Positions 12,488-24,796 of a stretch of DNA of 64,000 bases are shown here, piece after piece. The stretch's first letter is position 1. Each line of letters opens with the position of its first letter. Source of the stretch: Symsagittifera roscoffensis. Its lineage: Eukaryota; Xenacoelomorpha; Acoela; Convolutidae. The stretch spans positions 4,354,166 to 4,418,165 of the forward strand of contig NC_087069.1 of assembly GCF_963678635.1 (NCBI RefSeq), given 5' to 3'. A program made the position numbers and the translations under genes. The notes beneath the pieces are model-generated. The model was not told where the DNA came from. It saw only the letters and a program-made list of their open reading frames with translations, and made no database searches.

Positions 12488-12687
12488 NNNNNNNNNNNNN
12501 NNNNNNNNNNNNNNNNNNNNNNNNNNNNNNNNNNNNNNNNNNNNNNNNNNNNNNNNNNNNNNNNNNNNNNNNNNNNNNNNNNNNNNNNNNNNNNNNNNNN
12601 NNNNNNNNNNNNNNNNNNNNNNNNNNNNNNNNNNNNNNNNNNNNNNNNNNNNNNNNNNNNNNNNNNNNNNNNNNNNNNNNNNNNNNN
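12488..12687. other. Assembly gap (200 N)
   Basis: A run of exactly 200 N, a common placeholder size. It lies where the gag region of the minus-strand gypsy element would be. Confidence 0.99.
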
Positions 12688-13229
12688 AGAAATCATGTAA
12701 ACATAGGGGATTTGTGCTGTGATTTCTATGAGACTTTATAAATTACGGACGGATTGCTTTTCAATGGAATTCCATCCCTAGAGCTATAGCAAAAACCAGG
12801 GCTGATTAGGACAAAAGAAATGTTTAAATATTGCGGATATCGCCTTGGATTTCGTTGTTTGGTATATGACTTGCTGATTGTTAAAGTGTTACATTGAAAC
12901 TAATAACAAACTTTTCCAAAAGAGGACCTGGGGTGCTTATAAAAAAGATCTTTGTCGGCAAAGAAACCTCCGATTTGAACCCTTTCGAAAAATATTATAT
13001 TCTTCTGAAGTATATTCCAGACTACTATTCTTATTGGTCGCAGGTAGTGGATTAAGTTAACATCCTTCCCCTTTGTAGACCAATTATAGTTTTTTACTAA
13101 TTTACAAAATTTTATCAGCATCCGTTATACTACATAGCTCAAAAATGTTCCCGATTGCCTTCAAAATCCTTGAACACAATTTTTAAACGTGCAAGAAGTA
13201 TTTGTAGTTTGAATTGACGGACGAAAGAA
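12688..13229. other. Intergenic stretch
   Basis: No feature I can support. The short open frames have no recognisable content. Confidence 0.5.
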
Positions 13230-14396
13230 CATTACGAGGTCAAACTGTGCATTCTCTGCATTGTATGCGGAATCCACAACAGGCCAAAATCAGATTTGTC
13301 GCGGAATCCGCAACATCGCTACTTTTATTTGATCTTCTACGCTGTTTTGGATTCCACAAACAAAAACCTAAATCATTGTACCGCTCAAAATCGCTAGAAA
13401 AATAGGCGAATTTGCGGAATCCAGAACAGTTTGTGGAATTCACAAACAAATGATAAAACATTTGTATCAATAAATTGAGCTGTTGCAGAATCCACAACTG
13501 TAAATGGAATCCGCAAATTGTAAGGGGAAACCGCAAATTGTAAGTGGAATCCGCATTTTGTTTGCGGATTCCCTTAACATATATTTATCGATGTAGTAGC
13601 CTTTAAAATGATATCTTTTAAAAACATTATTTGATTTCACAAGAATAGAAATTTACTAGATTAGAAATTTACTAGAATAGATCAGTGTTTGGGATTAATG
13701 GAATCCCAATTACTGAACAGTATTTGGGATCGATGAAATAATTCGACGATTTGCTATGCGTTGGGTTTCCATACACTCTCAACCCAATGACTACAATTAC
13801 TGCTTTTATACGGCGTTATGCTTCCAAAATCAGTATTTGGGAGTGACGCAATCCCAAATACTGACCTAATTTGTCGATATGCTGTGTGTTCTATACACTC
13901 TCAACTCAATGACTCCAAATATTGAAATTATTAGGTGTTTTGTTTCCAAAATACTAAAAGATGACATCCACCGAATAGGTAAGTAATGTTTTAAGACTTG
14001 TTCGTGGATTCTGCTGACAATGGTTAAGTCTTTGCTTTATAATTTCGCATTGCTAGAGATAAGAATTCCAGCTCAGCTTTTAATTGTTCAAATGCAAGTT
14101 CAGTATTAAACAAAATTCGGAATCCACTTACAGTTTGCGGAATCCACTTACATTTGCTGATTCCGCTTACATTTTGCGGAATCCACTTACAGTTGCGGAA
14201 TCCAGAACAACTAGCTATATTTGCTTGTTGCGGAATCCGCAACGAAACAAATGTGCCGACAAATTTTACGTTACAGGTATATGTAAGCGGAATCCAATTA
14301 CATTTTGGAACATATTTTAAGACTTGTCTCTGGAATCCAGGAACATACAGACACAGAATTGTGCTCCTATCCAGTGCACGGTTTGACCTGGTAATG
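13230..14396. mobile_element. TIR element, family A (1.17 kb)
   Basis: The left end CATTACGAGGTCAAACTGTG is the near reverse complement of the right end, TGCACGGTTTGACCTGGTAATG minus its first bases. The inside is full of direct and inverted copies of GCGGAATCC, the core of which is GGATTCCGC on the other strand. It has no transposase frame. It is flanked by AA on both sides, consistent with a 2-bp target duplication. An inverted shorter copy is at 37266-37841 and a fragment at about 61860-62027. It sits directly upstream of the GPCR exon at 14443. Confidence 0.75.
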
Positions 14397-14442
14397 AAAA
14401 CTAAAAAAAATTCGGCTGTTTATTCGCTGTTCTCAATTCCAG

Positions 14443-17400
14443 CATCAATTCGATTTTTGGCGTTAAAGCCAATTTCATCAGTAGTTACTGGATTCTATAA
14501 AAGTTTTGCAGTTTTTGTGGCTGGGTTTCGAAGCAGTTTTCGCATTTTTTGTCGCTGTTTCGTCGATACCTGGGTACAGCTGATGAAACCCAGCGACAAT
14601 GTCACAAAATTGAAAATACTTTCGAAGTACTGGAGCCTGTCGTCGTACGTAATCAGTGTAGATTGAAGTTGCTCAGTGATGCAAACAAAATAATCAGACT
14701 GAGACGCTAAAAACTGGAAGTCAGAACAAATTTAATCAATTCGCTTCAAAGAATCAAGGGAGAGGGTGTTTACTTGACTCGCAGGTTTTTCTGATGTTAG
14801 CAATTGCGATTGAGCGTTTCGTTTTAATTGCAAAAGGCGCTGAAGCAAAGCTGTTACTAACTTCTAATCGTAGAAAGTGGTTTTATGGGTTCACTGTGCT
14901 GGCTAGTCTTTTTGTACCATCCTTATATGTACTTGACTACGTCTTTAACAATATCTTGGAGCTGACGATTGATCATGAGAACGACAGAAGATAAAAGCTT
15001 CATTTCATTGATAAAAAGCAAGATAACTATTATTTTAAATAAATTATACCACTAAACTGCAGTAACGATCTCTTATACCAGTGTTTGCTTCAAGATGGTT
15101 TTTGAACAATCCGCAGATTCCAATTTGACAGCTGTGAAACATTCATTTATTTAATTTGCGATACAAAACAAAAATACATATATGAAGCAGTTTGCATTTT
15201 TAAAAATGTTCGAGACTATGAATTTCTCCTTCAAGATGGAAACTTATAAACTTATAAATTTTCATTTTGATGAAGTGAAAACATACATTTTTAAATATTT
15301 TCAGTTGAGACATAAATAGGAATCAGACTAATGTCGCGGCTACATTATACATAGTTTTGATTTACTTGAATTACCACAAACTACCACAAAAAGTTTTTAA
15401 TAGGTCAAATAAGTCATGCTTTCGATACAGCAGTTTTTTTCATAAATACGGCAGTTTGTAATATGTCAACGACTTGTTTTTCGATTGAATTTCTTGGACT
15501 AATTCAACAATTTTCGACTTTTTGTTCGAAAAATTGTTATCCAATCATCCTTCTATATCTATACTTTGAAGCTAGTATCTTTTTCGTTGCAATGAAATTT
15601 TCAGTGGTATGATTCCGATTGGGTTTTTCCCAAATTTCGTTTTCCAAATTTGAGGTTTTTGCTACGTTTTCAGTCATAACAGTAAAGTTCAAAGTTCATT
15701 CAAGAGAGATGAAAGTCAAATTTTTATTTCTGTCTAAAAAATAATGGTTTGAAGATCGATAAATTCCAGTACGCAGAAAATTGACAGTTTGTAAAAAAAA
15801 ATTGACATATTTAACACAAAAAATAACATAATTTTATGATGAGAAGAAAAACTGCCGTTACAAAAACCCGGTTAGAGATCCAGCTTTTTGTAAACTTTTT
15901 GAAATTTTTCTGTTATTTGGGAATCACGCCGTTTAACTTCAAGAACGTTTTGACTACAACTACGAATTGTTCTGGGTACGTATTTAAGAGGGTGTTATCA
16001 ATAATTTGAAAATATTTGTACTAGATTTTTTATACAGCCGGATTTTTTTTGCAAATATAAAATTAAACATCGGTTTTCAGGAAGTTGTGGTTCAGCTTTG
16101 AAAGTATACTTTTTTGAAAACGCAAATTAAAAAATGACTTTGGATTGTGTTGCTAAACAGTTATTTGGATTGTGTTATAAACTTTTGTAGATGTGTTTTC
16201 TGCCTCAACCGTATAAGGTTATCAGAGCAGGAAAACTTAGTGGTATAGAAAGTTTGTGGTGGGATGGTTTTTCTACGGCATTCTATTTTAACAGCTGAAA
16301 AAGTTGAATTCTTAAGATTAAAAAAATTGTACGATAACAAAAAGCCATTGATCGGTGTAAAACTTACTTTGAGTTTGAAACTACTCTTGGGACTATAAAT
16401 CGAATAGATATGAAAAACACCCAAACAATTTTTGGCCTCCTCCCGCACCGAGTGGCCATGGTTTCTTATATATTAACATGGATTCGCGAGATAAAAATGA
16501 TCCATTATAATATATTGGAGGTGTGAAATTCAGGCCACGAAGTGGCTATTATAATTGATTTTTTTTGAAAAAAGGTGATCCATTATAATCGATTTTAATC
16601 CATTATTTTTGGACGTGCAATCAATTTGTTTGCCTAGATAAACCATTGTATTTGATTATTTTTGAAATAATAATTCATTATAGTTAATTACAATGCATCT
16701 TAATTTTCCAACTAAATTCGATTGTTTTGCAGAATGGCGACTTGCAAAATGTAATAATATGCGTTTTGTTGAATGCCATCTCAACGTCACCCCCACAAGT
16801 TTTTTTTACCTCCCCAACTAAAGAGGGGGGTTAAACGAGAGTGGAGGGGCAGATAAACTGAGGGGTGCGGGGGGAAGTAAACTACTAAACGTTAGTAAAC
16901 ATGAAAAGAGATAACTTTGATAAAAATTGTAAAATTCATGAAAGACGTTTCAAACAAATCCACTATAATTGATTCTAATAGTTAATAATTGATTATATTG
17001 GCATAGAAATATTAGGATTATAAGGGTTTGCGCGCATTTCCAATGAAATTGTCCGCGAGTGTTTCACTACTTAATCGAGGACAAAATTCAAAAACTCATC
17101 ATTCTCTTGCATATGAATATATGAAACTCTGCGCTGGAGCAATATATTATAGAAATTTTTCACTTTAATTTTTTCTGCACCACACTAAAATTTTTGTAAT
17201 ATTTTGCTTAATCCTTTTTATGATTATTTTTTACAAGAAAATTTGTGTTTCTGGCGTTTTTCGGCTCTCAAAATAGTGGTGTTTGGCGTCAAAAACGTCG
17301 GAAAAAAAATCAGACGACCAAAAGGAATGGCCTTAGACGATACCAAAAGAGGGAGACGTTTGAGTATATGTTTAGTGTCGCCACTGTTTGATGCCATCGT

Positions 17401-17963
17401 ACGTTCAGACGTTCCTTCTACCCTTGATATTACATTTTCCTTCGTTGATTGTTTCTGGCGTTTTGTATTGGAAGATTTGGAAACGCTTGAAGTCTTTGAA
17501 GCAACTAGACCGAAAAGATACTCTATCACTGTGCTTTATTTTTCTGTGGGTATCTTGGATGGTTCTTGTTCTCCCATATGTATTTAAGCACGCTTTTCTA
17601 GACTCTCCTCGCGATGGAATATTTTCTTTTCAATCAGACGTTAAACGGCAAACAGCTTCGGCTGAACAATTCATAGACACGTTTCTCATGCCTAAAGTAA
17701 TGCCTCTATCTTACGACTATTCATTACATTTTACGGAATGGCATGAAAAATCGAAGGATAAATCTGTCGAGATGATGACTGCTGTGTTCATGGTGGATAC
17801 TTTTCTAAGAACCCTCAAATTGTCTTTCGGCTTTTTCAATTCTGCTATATTGATAGTCCTAATAAAGCCATTTTACTTACCGCTCATCAAAAGCATCAAA
17901 ACAATCGTCAAAAAGATGAAAAACTTGAAAGATAAACTAATCAAGTTTCTGTCGCTTACCTGA
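14443..17963 (+). CDS. Rhodopsin-type G-protein-coupled receptor, three exons (5' part not seen)
   Basis: The model is exons 14443-14648, 14785-14940 and 17376-17963. Introns are GTAATC..CGCAG and a less certain GTCTTT..TTTAG; both keep the same codon phase. The first exon gives a hydrophobic segment ending in SKYWSLSSY. The second starts VFLMLAIAIERF (TM3 with an ERF motif in place of DRY), then TM4. The third carries TM5 (LLPLILHFPSLIVSG), TM6 (FIFLWVSWMVLVLPY), an unusually long loop of roughly 70 residues, and TM7 (FFNSAILIVLIKPF, with NS in place of NP). TM1 and the start are not visible; family A element sequence lies upstream. The second intron, 2.4 kb, could hide another exon. This is an orphan receptor; its ligand is unknown. 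Confidence 0.6.
14995..16480. other. Large GPCR intron, no other feature
   Basis: AT-rich, with no coding or structured repeat that I can support. Confidence 0.5.
16490..17010. repeat. TTATAATC-type repeat cluster
   Basis: Irregularly spaced copies of ATTATAATCGATT and AATCCATTATAAT. The motif is nearly palindromic. Similar clusters lie at 26935-27670 and 63300-63580. Confidence 0.7.
17200..17375. repeat. Decayed hAT-like MITE fragment
   Basis: Segments such as GGCGTCAAAAACGTCGG and CCAAAAGAGGGAGACG resemble the middle of the MITE at 6530-6964. A related decayed copy precedes the duplicated GPCR exon (20350-20700), so it was part of the duplicated block. Confidence 0.5.
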
Positions 17964-19740
17964 AGGATTTCTTTTGCAGAACCAACAGAACACTAAATGA
18001 ACACATAGTTCGAGTCCCATTCAAAAAATACATTTTGAATAGTTTTTATTGCAGCCTACCCTACTTCAGGTGTATTTTTCCTCAGAATGTCATTCGTGGC
18101 GCGGCTCAAAAACAAACATTTTATTTTAAAACCGGTTGGAAAAACGTTTGATTAGATTAGACCTAGTTGATTTTTTGTTCATACGATAGGTTCAGATAAA
18201 AACAAAAAAGAACATCTTAAATTGCTTCCTCCATTTTGGAGCATAGTAAAGAAAATGCAACCCTGCCAAGGGTTATTTGTACACCATTAATAACATAATA
18301 ATTAAAATCCGCATTCGTTTATTTTTACGAAGCTAAACTGCTCTGTTAGAGTCATATAAAATCCCCGTGCCCGGCGTGATCTTCACACAAGGAAAATACC
18401 AAATATAAAATTTTAAAAATTTAGCCAACGAAAAAACGCCGGTCATAAAATTTCATGCTATGAAAATTGAATGAATACCAATTATCCAAAGTTAGCCTTT
18501 TCTTTTAGATCAATGAACTTTTTATTAATTGAAACTAAGGAATTTTGAAGCTGATACCTGTAATGTATTTTGATTGCTCATTTTTTTTGTTTAAAACGTA
18601 GTCCAGACATCCCCCTTTAGCACAGACATAACATAAATCAGAATATGTAATTTATGTGAAGCTAAAAATGTGTTGTTTGTTTTAGATACTAGGATGTTTT
18701 TGAGATCCGTCAAAAATAGGCCGCGGTTTACAAACACTCAAAATTTTATACAAAGAGTTTTTCAACCAAACACAAGAGTATAACGATTTAATATGAATAT
18801 TTGTAAAATTACCACCCTTTTTACGCGACGAATCTCTAATTGCAGTTTAACTGTAAGGTTCTTAGCAGCGAACCCGTTGAATATCTCAAATGAGAAAACC
18901 TTTGGTAATTATCCTCAGAACTGAACACAAAAAGCTCGGAAACTTGTATTTTGAATTCTCAGAAGTTGGCATTGGGCAGAATCGAGCGAAGTGTGGAAAA
19001 AAAGAAAGGGTATAATCCACAATTGAACCAAAACTGAATAAGTTTAAGTTGAAGAAGATATTGCCCGAAATATTTTGGTTTTGAAGAAAGCGTAGAAAAT
19101 TCTGAGTTTTTCCAATTGTAATCCTGACAAAGTTATTTTATTTTTTTTGGTTAACTGGGCAAATACTATAGCAGCAAAAAAGTAAATAGTATAATTCAAT
19201 CATTGTCAATTCTGAGGCAACCAGATTCAAAAGTTCAAATGTCACCAAAGTTCGCAACACTGTAACACTGGAGTTTTGTCACCAACTGCTCAGCGTAAAA
19301 CCAGAAAAAATTTTAATACTTTAAATTTACAGTTTATCTCTTAAGATGGAAAATTACGCTTTTATGAACTCTAAATTACGCTAATTCTTTTAGACAAAAC
19401 CTAAACTTCTAAGACGAAGTAGCGTAGAGATAACAAGCATGATTGGGGCGCGTGAGGTCAAGTGCTCTCGATAGTAAGTTAAAATACGGATAACGGAATA
19501 CTGAAAAAAGAAAAAAATAGTGCTGTTTCCTATCCTTGAAGTGATTTCTAAACTGAGTAAAGCAATGGAACTTTTATTGAATCCTCTTTTCAACAAAATA
19601 TCGGAAAATATTTGTAAAATAATTGATTTGGTTTATATTTAAATGGCTGTAAGATTCTGCAACATCAAATTTTTTTTAAAAAAAAATCTACTTCTTTTAG
19701 GTCTGAGACCATTTTATAGGGTTGAGTTAGTTTTTGTTTG
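17964..19740. other. 3' flank of the GPCR gene, first copy of a segmental duplication
   Basis: There are no further genes. The stretch from about 18540 to 18960 matches 21440-21870 (for example GTAGTCCAGACAT and TTTATGTGAAGCTA occur in both), so the duplication extends about 1 kb beyond the last exon. Confidence 0.6.
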
Positions 19741-19744
19741 AGTC

Positions 19745-20102
19745 AAAAGTAGATCTAAGTGTTTTTGGAGGGGGAGGGTGGTGACTTTTCAAAACATTTT
19801 CGAAAGTTTCGTGGACATTTTTGTAGGTCACCAATTGGTTTTCTGAGCGCTCCCAGAGAACACTATAAAGTCATAATCTAGGAAAAAAAACTTGACGCCA
19901 CAGGCAACATATTGAAACAACTCTTCAAAAATGCTGTTTTAGGCCTTTTTCTAGATTTTTGGTCCTTCAAAAATGGTATGGCGCTCTAAATATTCTTCAA
20001 AAATGTTTTGAGTTGGTTTACCGAAAATGGATGCTTTGGTTGGTGAGAGCGTCGAATCTCTGAGGGAAAAATCCGCCCACGCCCCCCTAAATCAGCCCCT
20101 GG
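19745..20102. mobile_element. Degenerate hAT-like MITE
   Basis: The right end CCCCCCTAAATCAGCCCCTG matches the right terminus of the 6530-6964 element. The inside has the same GGTCACCAATTGGTTTTCTGAGC-like segment (compare GGTCGACC...). The left end is eroded. Confidence 0.6.
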
Positions 20103-20349
20103 TTTTAGTAGTATAACAAATAACTATTTTTTTTCATCGACCAGAAAAATCTGTCAAAAAAAGTCCGGGGGGCCAAATTTCTGAATGCAGGTGTCATTTC
20201 CCCTAACCTCATCACTTCTGTGACAAATACAATTACTTGGTTTGCAGTCGTTAGAGTTTTTCTGTGATTTGAAGTTTTTATCAAGGTCAAAGATAAGCAT
20301 TTTTTAGTAGAAAATTGTGTTGACAACCTCGAAAAAATTTTTTTTCTTC

Positions 20350-20700
20350 TAAATCATGGGTGGATATAGGGTGTTTATTTTCGAAGAAAAATTTCCGAAC
20401 CTTCTTTATTTTCGCAGTTGAAAGAATTGAACTTCTGCGCTTGCGCAGAACTTTATCAAGACTCTATTTTTTTCTCTTTTCTACATCATACAAAAGTTTT
20501 TGTAAAAAAGAAAAAAAACTTGTTTAAGCCCTTTCCAGAAACGTTCATCACAAGTTTTGTGTTATATGGCGCTCGCTCGCATCTCAAAATCATTGCCTTT
20601 AGCGTCAAAAAAGTCGATAAAGTTATTATTCAGTCGGCCCAAATAAAAGATATGAAACGCGGAACTGGTTAAGTAGCCAGGGTCATCCATCTCCACCCAA
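20350..20700. repeat. Decayed hAT-like MITE, duplicate of 17200-17375
   Basis: It starts GGGTGGATATAGGG, a worn form of the CAGGGGCGGAT end, and contains the TTAGCGTCAAAAAAGTCG segment shared with 17280-17310. Confidence 0.5.
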
Positions 20701-20719
20701 TTGCCCATGAACGTTTGAA

Positions 20720-21090
20720 TAAATGTTTAATGTCGCTACTGTTTTATTCAGACGTTCAGATGTTTAGTTTAGACGTTCCTTCTTGATATTACAGTTTCCT
20801 TCATTGTTTGTTTCTGGCATTTTATATTGGAAGACTTGGAAAAGCTTGAAAACTTTGAAACAACTGATGTAATGCCACTAAAAGACAAATATGTTTTACA
20901 TTTTTTCCAATTGCATGAAAAATCGAAGGATAAATTTACCGAGATATTGACTGCTGTGCTAATGGTAGATACTTTTCTAAAAATCTTCAAAATATTTTCT
21001 AGCTTTCTGAATTCTGCATTTTTGATGGCTCTAATGAAGCCAGTTCACTTGCTGCTCTTCAAAGGCATCATGGCAATCGTCGAAAGATGA
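20720..21090 (+). pseudogene. Truncated duplicate of the last GPCR exon
   Basis: It matches 17371-17963 with changes of frame in the TM5 part and a deletion of about 185 bp. The deletion removes TM6 and the start of the long loop: after the segment coding MEDLEKLENFE the sequence jumps to VMPLKDKY. The loop and TM7 remain open (HEKSKDKF, TAVLMVDTF, NSAFLMALMKP). With TM6 gone it cannot make a receptor. The flanks are duplicated too, so it arose by a local segmental duplication about 3 kb apart. Confidence 0.75.
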
Positions 21091-21900
21091 GCAAAACGAA
21101 AGATAAGCTAATCAACTTGCTGTAGCTTACTTGAATCAAATTTTTCAACGAACCAAAAAGATCATTGTAGCCAATGAAAAAACGCGAATCATACTAATTT
21201 TTACTCTGCATTTTTTTGACCAGCTTTTTTTTTTTCAAAAACAGCGGTTTCTTCTACATCAACGAAGTTCATTATTACAAACTGAGGATTTTTGAAGCTG
21301 AAACCCTAAAAGCAAATGTAAACACAATTTTTTGTTTAAAAAAAGCTCTCATACAATTTCATTTTTTCAAAATTTGTGACCAGCTTTTTCTTTAAAACCC
21401 AACATCAGGGACAAAATTTTTAATTTTGTTTTAGTCGCAAAAGCATTTATAGGCACAAACAAAAAAAATTTGATTTTTTTTTGGCTGTAAGGTAGTCCAG
21501 ACATAGTTTGTTAGCAGAAAGATTACAGAAATCAATTAAGTTAAGCTGTTTTATGTGAAGCTAGAATTGTGTTCTCGTTTGTTTCAGATAGTAAGCTAAT
21601 TTTCTTGTCTCTCAAAAAATAGGTCCTATTTTACAAACATTAGAAATTTTGAACAAGTAATTTTTTAGTCGAACACAAAAAATTACCTGTTTTGATAAAA
21701 TTATTTGTGAAATTAGAACATTGATTTATGCGGCGAACCTCAAAATGCAGTTCAACTGTGAGATTCTTGGATTGAACCTATTGGTTTTCTCATATGAGAA
21801 TACGTTATGTTCGTGTATCTAGAATTGAACACAAAAATCTAAATCGAAACTCGTGATCTTTATTTTCCTTTCAAATAAGATGAAAGTGCTTATCACTCAA
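21091..21900. repeat. Second copy of the GPCR 3' flank duplication
   Basis: It is similar to 17964-18960 with many substitutions and indels. It contains no gene. Confidence 0.6.
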
Positions 21901-24500
21901 TTTCATATAAGGAAAAAAATGCTTGTCACACAGTTTATTACAGCGAAAAAATGCCGTTGGTAGAATTATCAGGCAATTTTTGGACACTTGAAAGGTCAAA
22001 TTTACAAGTGTAAAAATGTATGACTAGCTTTTTTGTCAAAAAAACTCAATTAATTCAAAAGAGATTCCGCTAAAAACGACTAGTGATGAAGTTGACGATT
22101 CCGTCAATATTTTCAAAAAATCAAAAAAATAAGAAAACATTTGTTCACTGCATGGCTGGCAAAATGATCTGACTTGTATTGAAAACAAGTTTTTTTTGTA
22201 AATTCGAGATCATTTTGACAAGCTTCAATTTTAAACTAAACTTACACTTTTACAGCTTGGTATTAGCGTGTCAAACTGAATAAGCGCCATCAAAAAAATC
22301 ATTCCCATTGCAATTGTTCCCAAAATATAATTCTTTTTTTTTCTCATTCCTTTTTTCTTTGAAAACTTCCTCATTGCTCAAGAAAAGTAAAACTAAGATC
22401 CTAGTTTTTTTCTGTAAATTCTAAGTTTCTGCGGAAGGTTTTTTCAAAAAAATGTCCTATAAACCTTATAATTACGTCCTTTGTCTTAGAAAAGATATAT
22501 TGATATAGATATTTTTAGAGCTTTAAAATTAGCGTTGAAATTGGCTTTAAATGTTACAGGATCATTCTATAGTAAAACAATGATTTACTGATTCAACGCT
22601 TGGCAATTTGAGCCACATTAAAATTGAAGTTTGAAAATAAATTAAAAAAAGTTTTCCAATCAATAAAAACAGTTATACAAGTTCATAATCAGTTAAAATG
22701 ATCACAAAAAAAATGAAAAGATCATAATTATATATTTTTTTCACTCCTTTATGTGTGTGTTCTTTTTCAAAAAATTGGTGATTAAAAATTTAGTTGCTTG
22801 TAACGGCTTTTTTAACCGCTTTTGATATGCAACGCTGATGATAAAACGATTGAATAACAATTTCACTTTTATTTTAACTCACAGCGGGGAATGAAAACTT
22901 AGTCATACTGTAGGTAGTTTTTGCATATAGTAGATGTTTGTAGACTGGTCTGCATAAGAATATGGTTTTAAAATACAGTATGCACAAAACGAAGGGTTTT
23001 TCTACAAAAAAGTGGCAAAAGTGAAAAAAGAACACTCAAATTGTCGTGCTGTCGAATTTTTGATTGTCTAAAAACCCTGGAATCGATGCATAGATTATGA
23101 GTGAGTGGTTAATTCAATAGTGAGCCACATGTAACCTAAATCTCTCTGCTGTTTACTTAGCGTGTGAGGAAGTGATTACCAAAAAATCTCAAAAAAAATA
23201 TATATTTTTTTTTAAATCTTTGTCCTTTTTAAAGAGCTAAAAAAAGCCTCGAAAACATTCAAGGGTTTGCTTTGATACAAGCATTCTTGTTCTAACTAAT
23301 ATATTACTAATCTATAATTTGGATGCCCCATATAGCGTTTCTCTGGCAAAAAAAAACTTTGAAAATATTTGAATTTTTTCGTGCAAAAAAAATGTTTTTT
23401 TTTTTTTTAAAACAATTTCATCTTTTTTTCTCTATTTAGTTTTTAAATTTAAATGTAGTCGTTTATGCCTAATTCACTAGATTTGTAAGAGCTTGTATAG
23501 CTCTATCATCTTACGACGTACACGAAAAAACACTGTGACGATATAGTTTTTTTGGTGAAAAACAAATTTCGGGCTTCTAGCTCGCTCATAAGATTAGCTT
23601 AGGTTTTTGTTTTATTTAATTTTTTGATATCTATTTAAAGGTTTCGGAAGAAAAATAGCAGAGCTCATTTTTGATATATAAAACGTTGCTTAGTTCGAAG
23701 TGAGTGTGACGATATATTTTTTTTTAAGAAAAAAAAACTTTTTTTTGTCCTTTTGGCTCGCTCCAAAAATTGGCTGAAATTTTTGACTGAAATTAAGTAT
23801 CATTGCAATCTGTTTATAGCTGTAATAAGAACAGTAATTACACGCGCGGTAGCGGAGTGTATTTCTACAACTTTTCCTTTTTTCCATCCTTAATCGCAAA
23901 GAAAATGCTACTTTGGTGGCACTTTTGAAAAGTTAGGCTGTTTTAGCTGTATATTAGAGAAAGTTAGTTACTTTCTAATCAATTACATGCAAAGTTAGTG
24001 TGGTTCCTTTAGCTTAAAATATTTCAAATTATTAAATGCAAAATTTGATTTTTTTGTGCTCTTTAAAGCTCCTTGATGTTTGCTGTTTTGTCGCTCGTGC
24101 TTGCGAAGCTGCAGTTTCGCATCTTTGTTATAATATTTATTATGTTCTTTTTCAGCGAAAATACATTTGTTGATGTCAGAACTAGTGGATTCACGATGTG
24201 ATTACCGAACTGCAGGAGGTTTGCCGGAGATAGTTCACGCAGATATAAGGTTTTAAAAAAATTAAAGGTTTTTTATAAAAATTTTTGAGGTAACCCCCTC
24301 TCCTGTTTAGGACCCTGCTGATATCTGAAGAGTTGAGAAAATTTCCTGCAGAAAATTAAGCAAACGAGATTGCAACTTCTAAAAAAAAAACTTTTTTTCT
24401 CAGGTTTTTTTTCCTGTTCAGAGATTGCACGGCTTATAAGATGGGCTTTAATGCAATTTGTGCCGCATTTGAAAAAAAGTATTCTGAAAACTGTTTGTCA
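21900..24500. other. AT-rich intergenic stretch
   Basis: No gene seen. A weak tandem duplication occurs at about 23530-23640 and 23700-23820, where both units carry GTGACGATATA followed by T runs and a GGCTCGCTC/AGCTCGCTC segment. Confidence 0.5.
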
Positions 24501-24703
24501 TACAATTCTCATAATGACAATTTTTTAGTCATACAAGATCCATTTATGGCAAGAATTTTAGTCATACAATTTTCATTTATGGTAAAATGTTTATTATAGA
24601 GATTTCATGCAATTTTCTGTAAGTATCGAATTGTATGGAATTGTATGACAAGAAATTTTCCATTTATGAGAATTGTATGAGAAGCACTTTTGGTCAACCC
24701 GGG
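24500..24703. mobile_element. Fragment of TIR element family B
   Basis: It ends GGTCAACCCGGG, the family B terminus, and contains repeated CATACAATT and GAATTGTATG segments like those in 38801-39734. The left end is missing. Confidence 0.65.
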
Positions 24704-24796
24704 CAGCTTTTGAAACTAAACGTAACACCTATTGTAATATATCACCCAACTTAGATCCACTTCTGTAATGCAAATGGAGTTATGATCTTTTGTTAA

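Noticed and set aside
12878-13121. Opposing short frames near 12.9-13.1 kb considered as the missing first GPCR exon
   Set aside because: No membrane segment of TM1 type and no convincing splice signals linking to 14443.
13230-14396. GCGGAATCC repeats considered as a CRISPR-like or satellite array
   Set aside because: Spacing is irregular, both orientations occur, and the whole lies between matching terminal inverted repeats; it is a DNA transposon remnant.
17204-17587. 127-codon frame overlapping the third GPCR exon
   Set aside because: The first half is MITE relic and the second half is a shifted frame of TM5/TM6.
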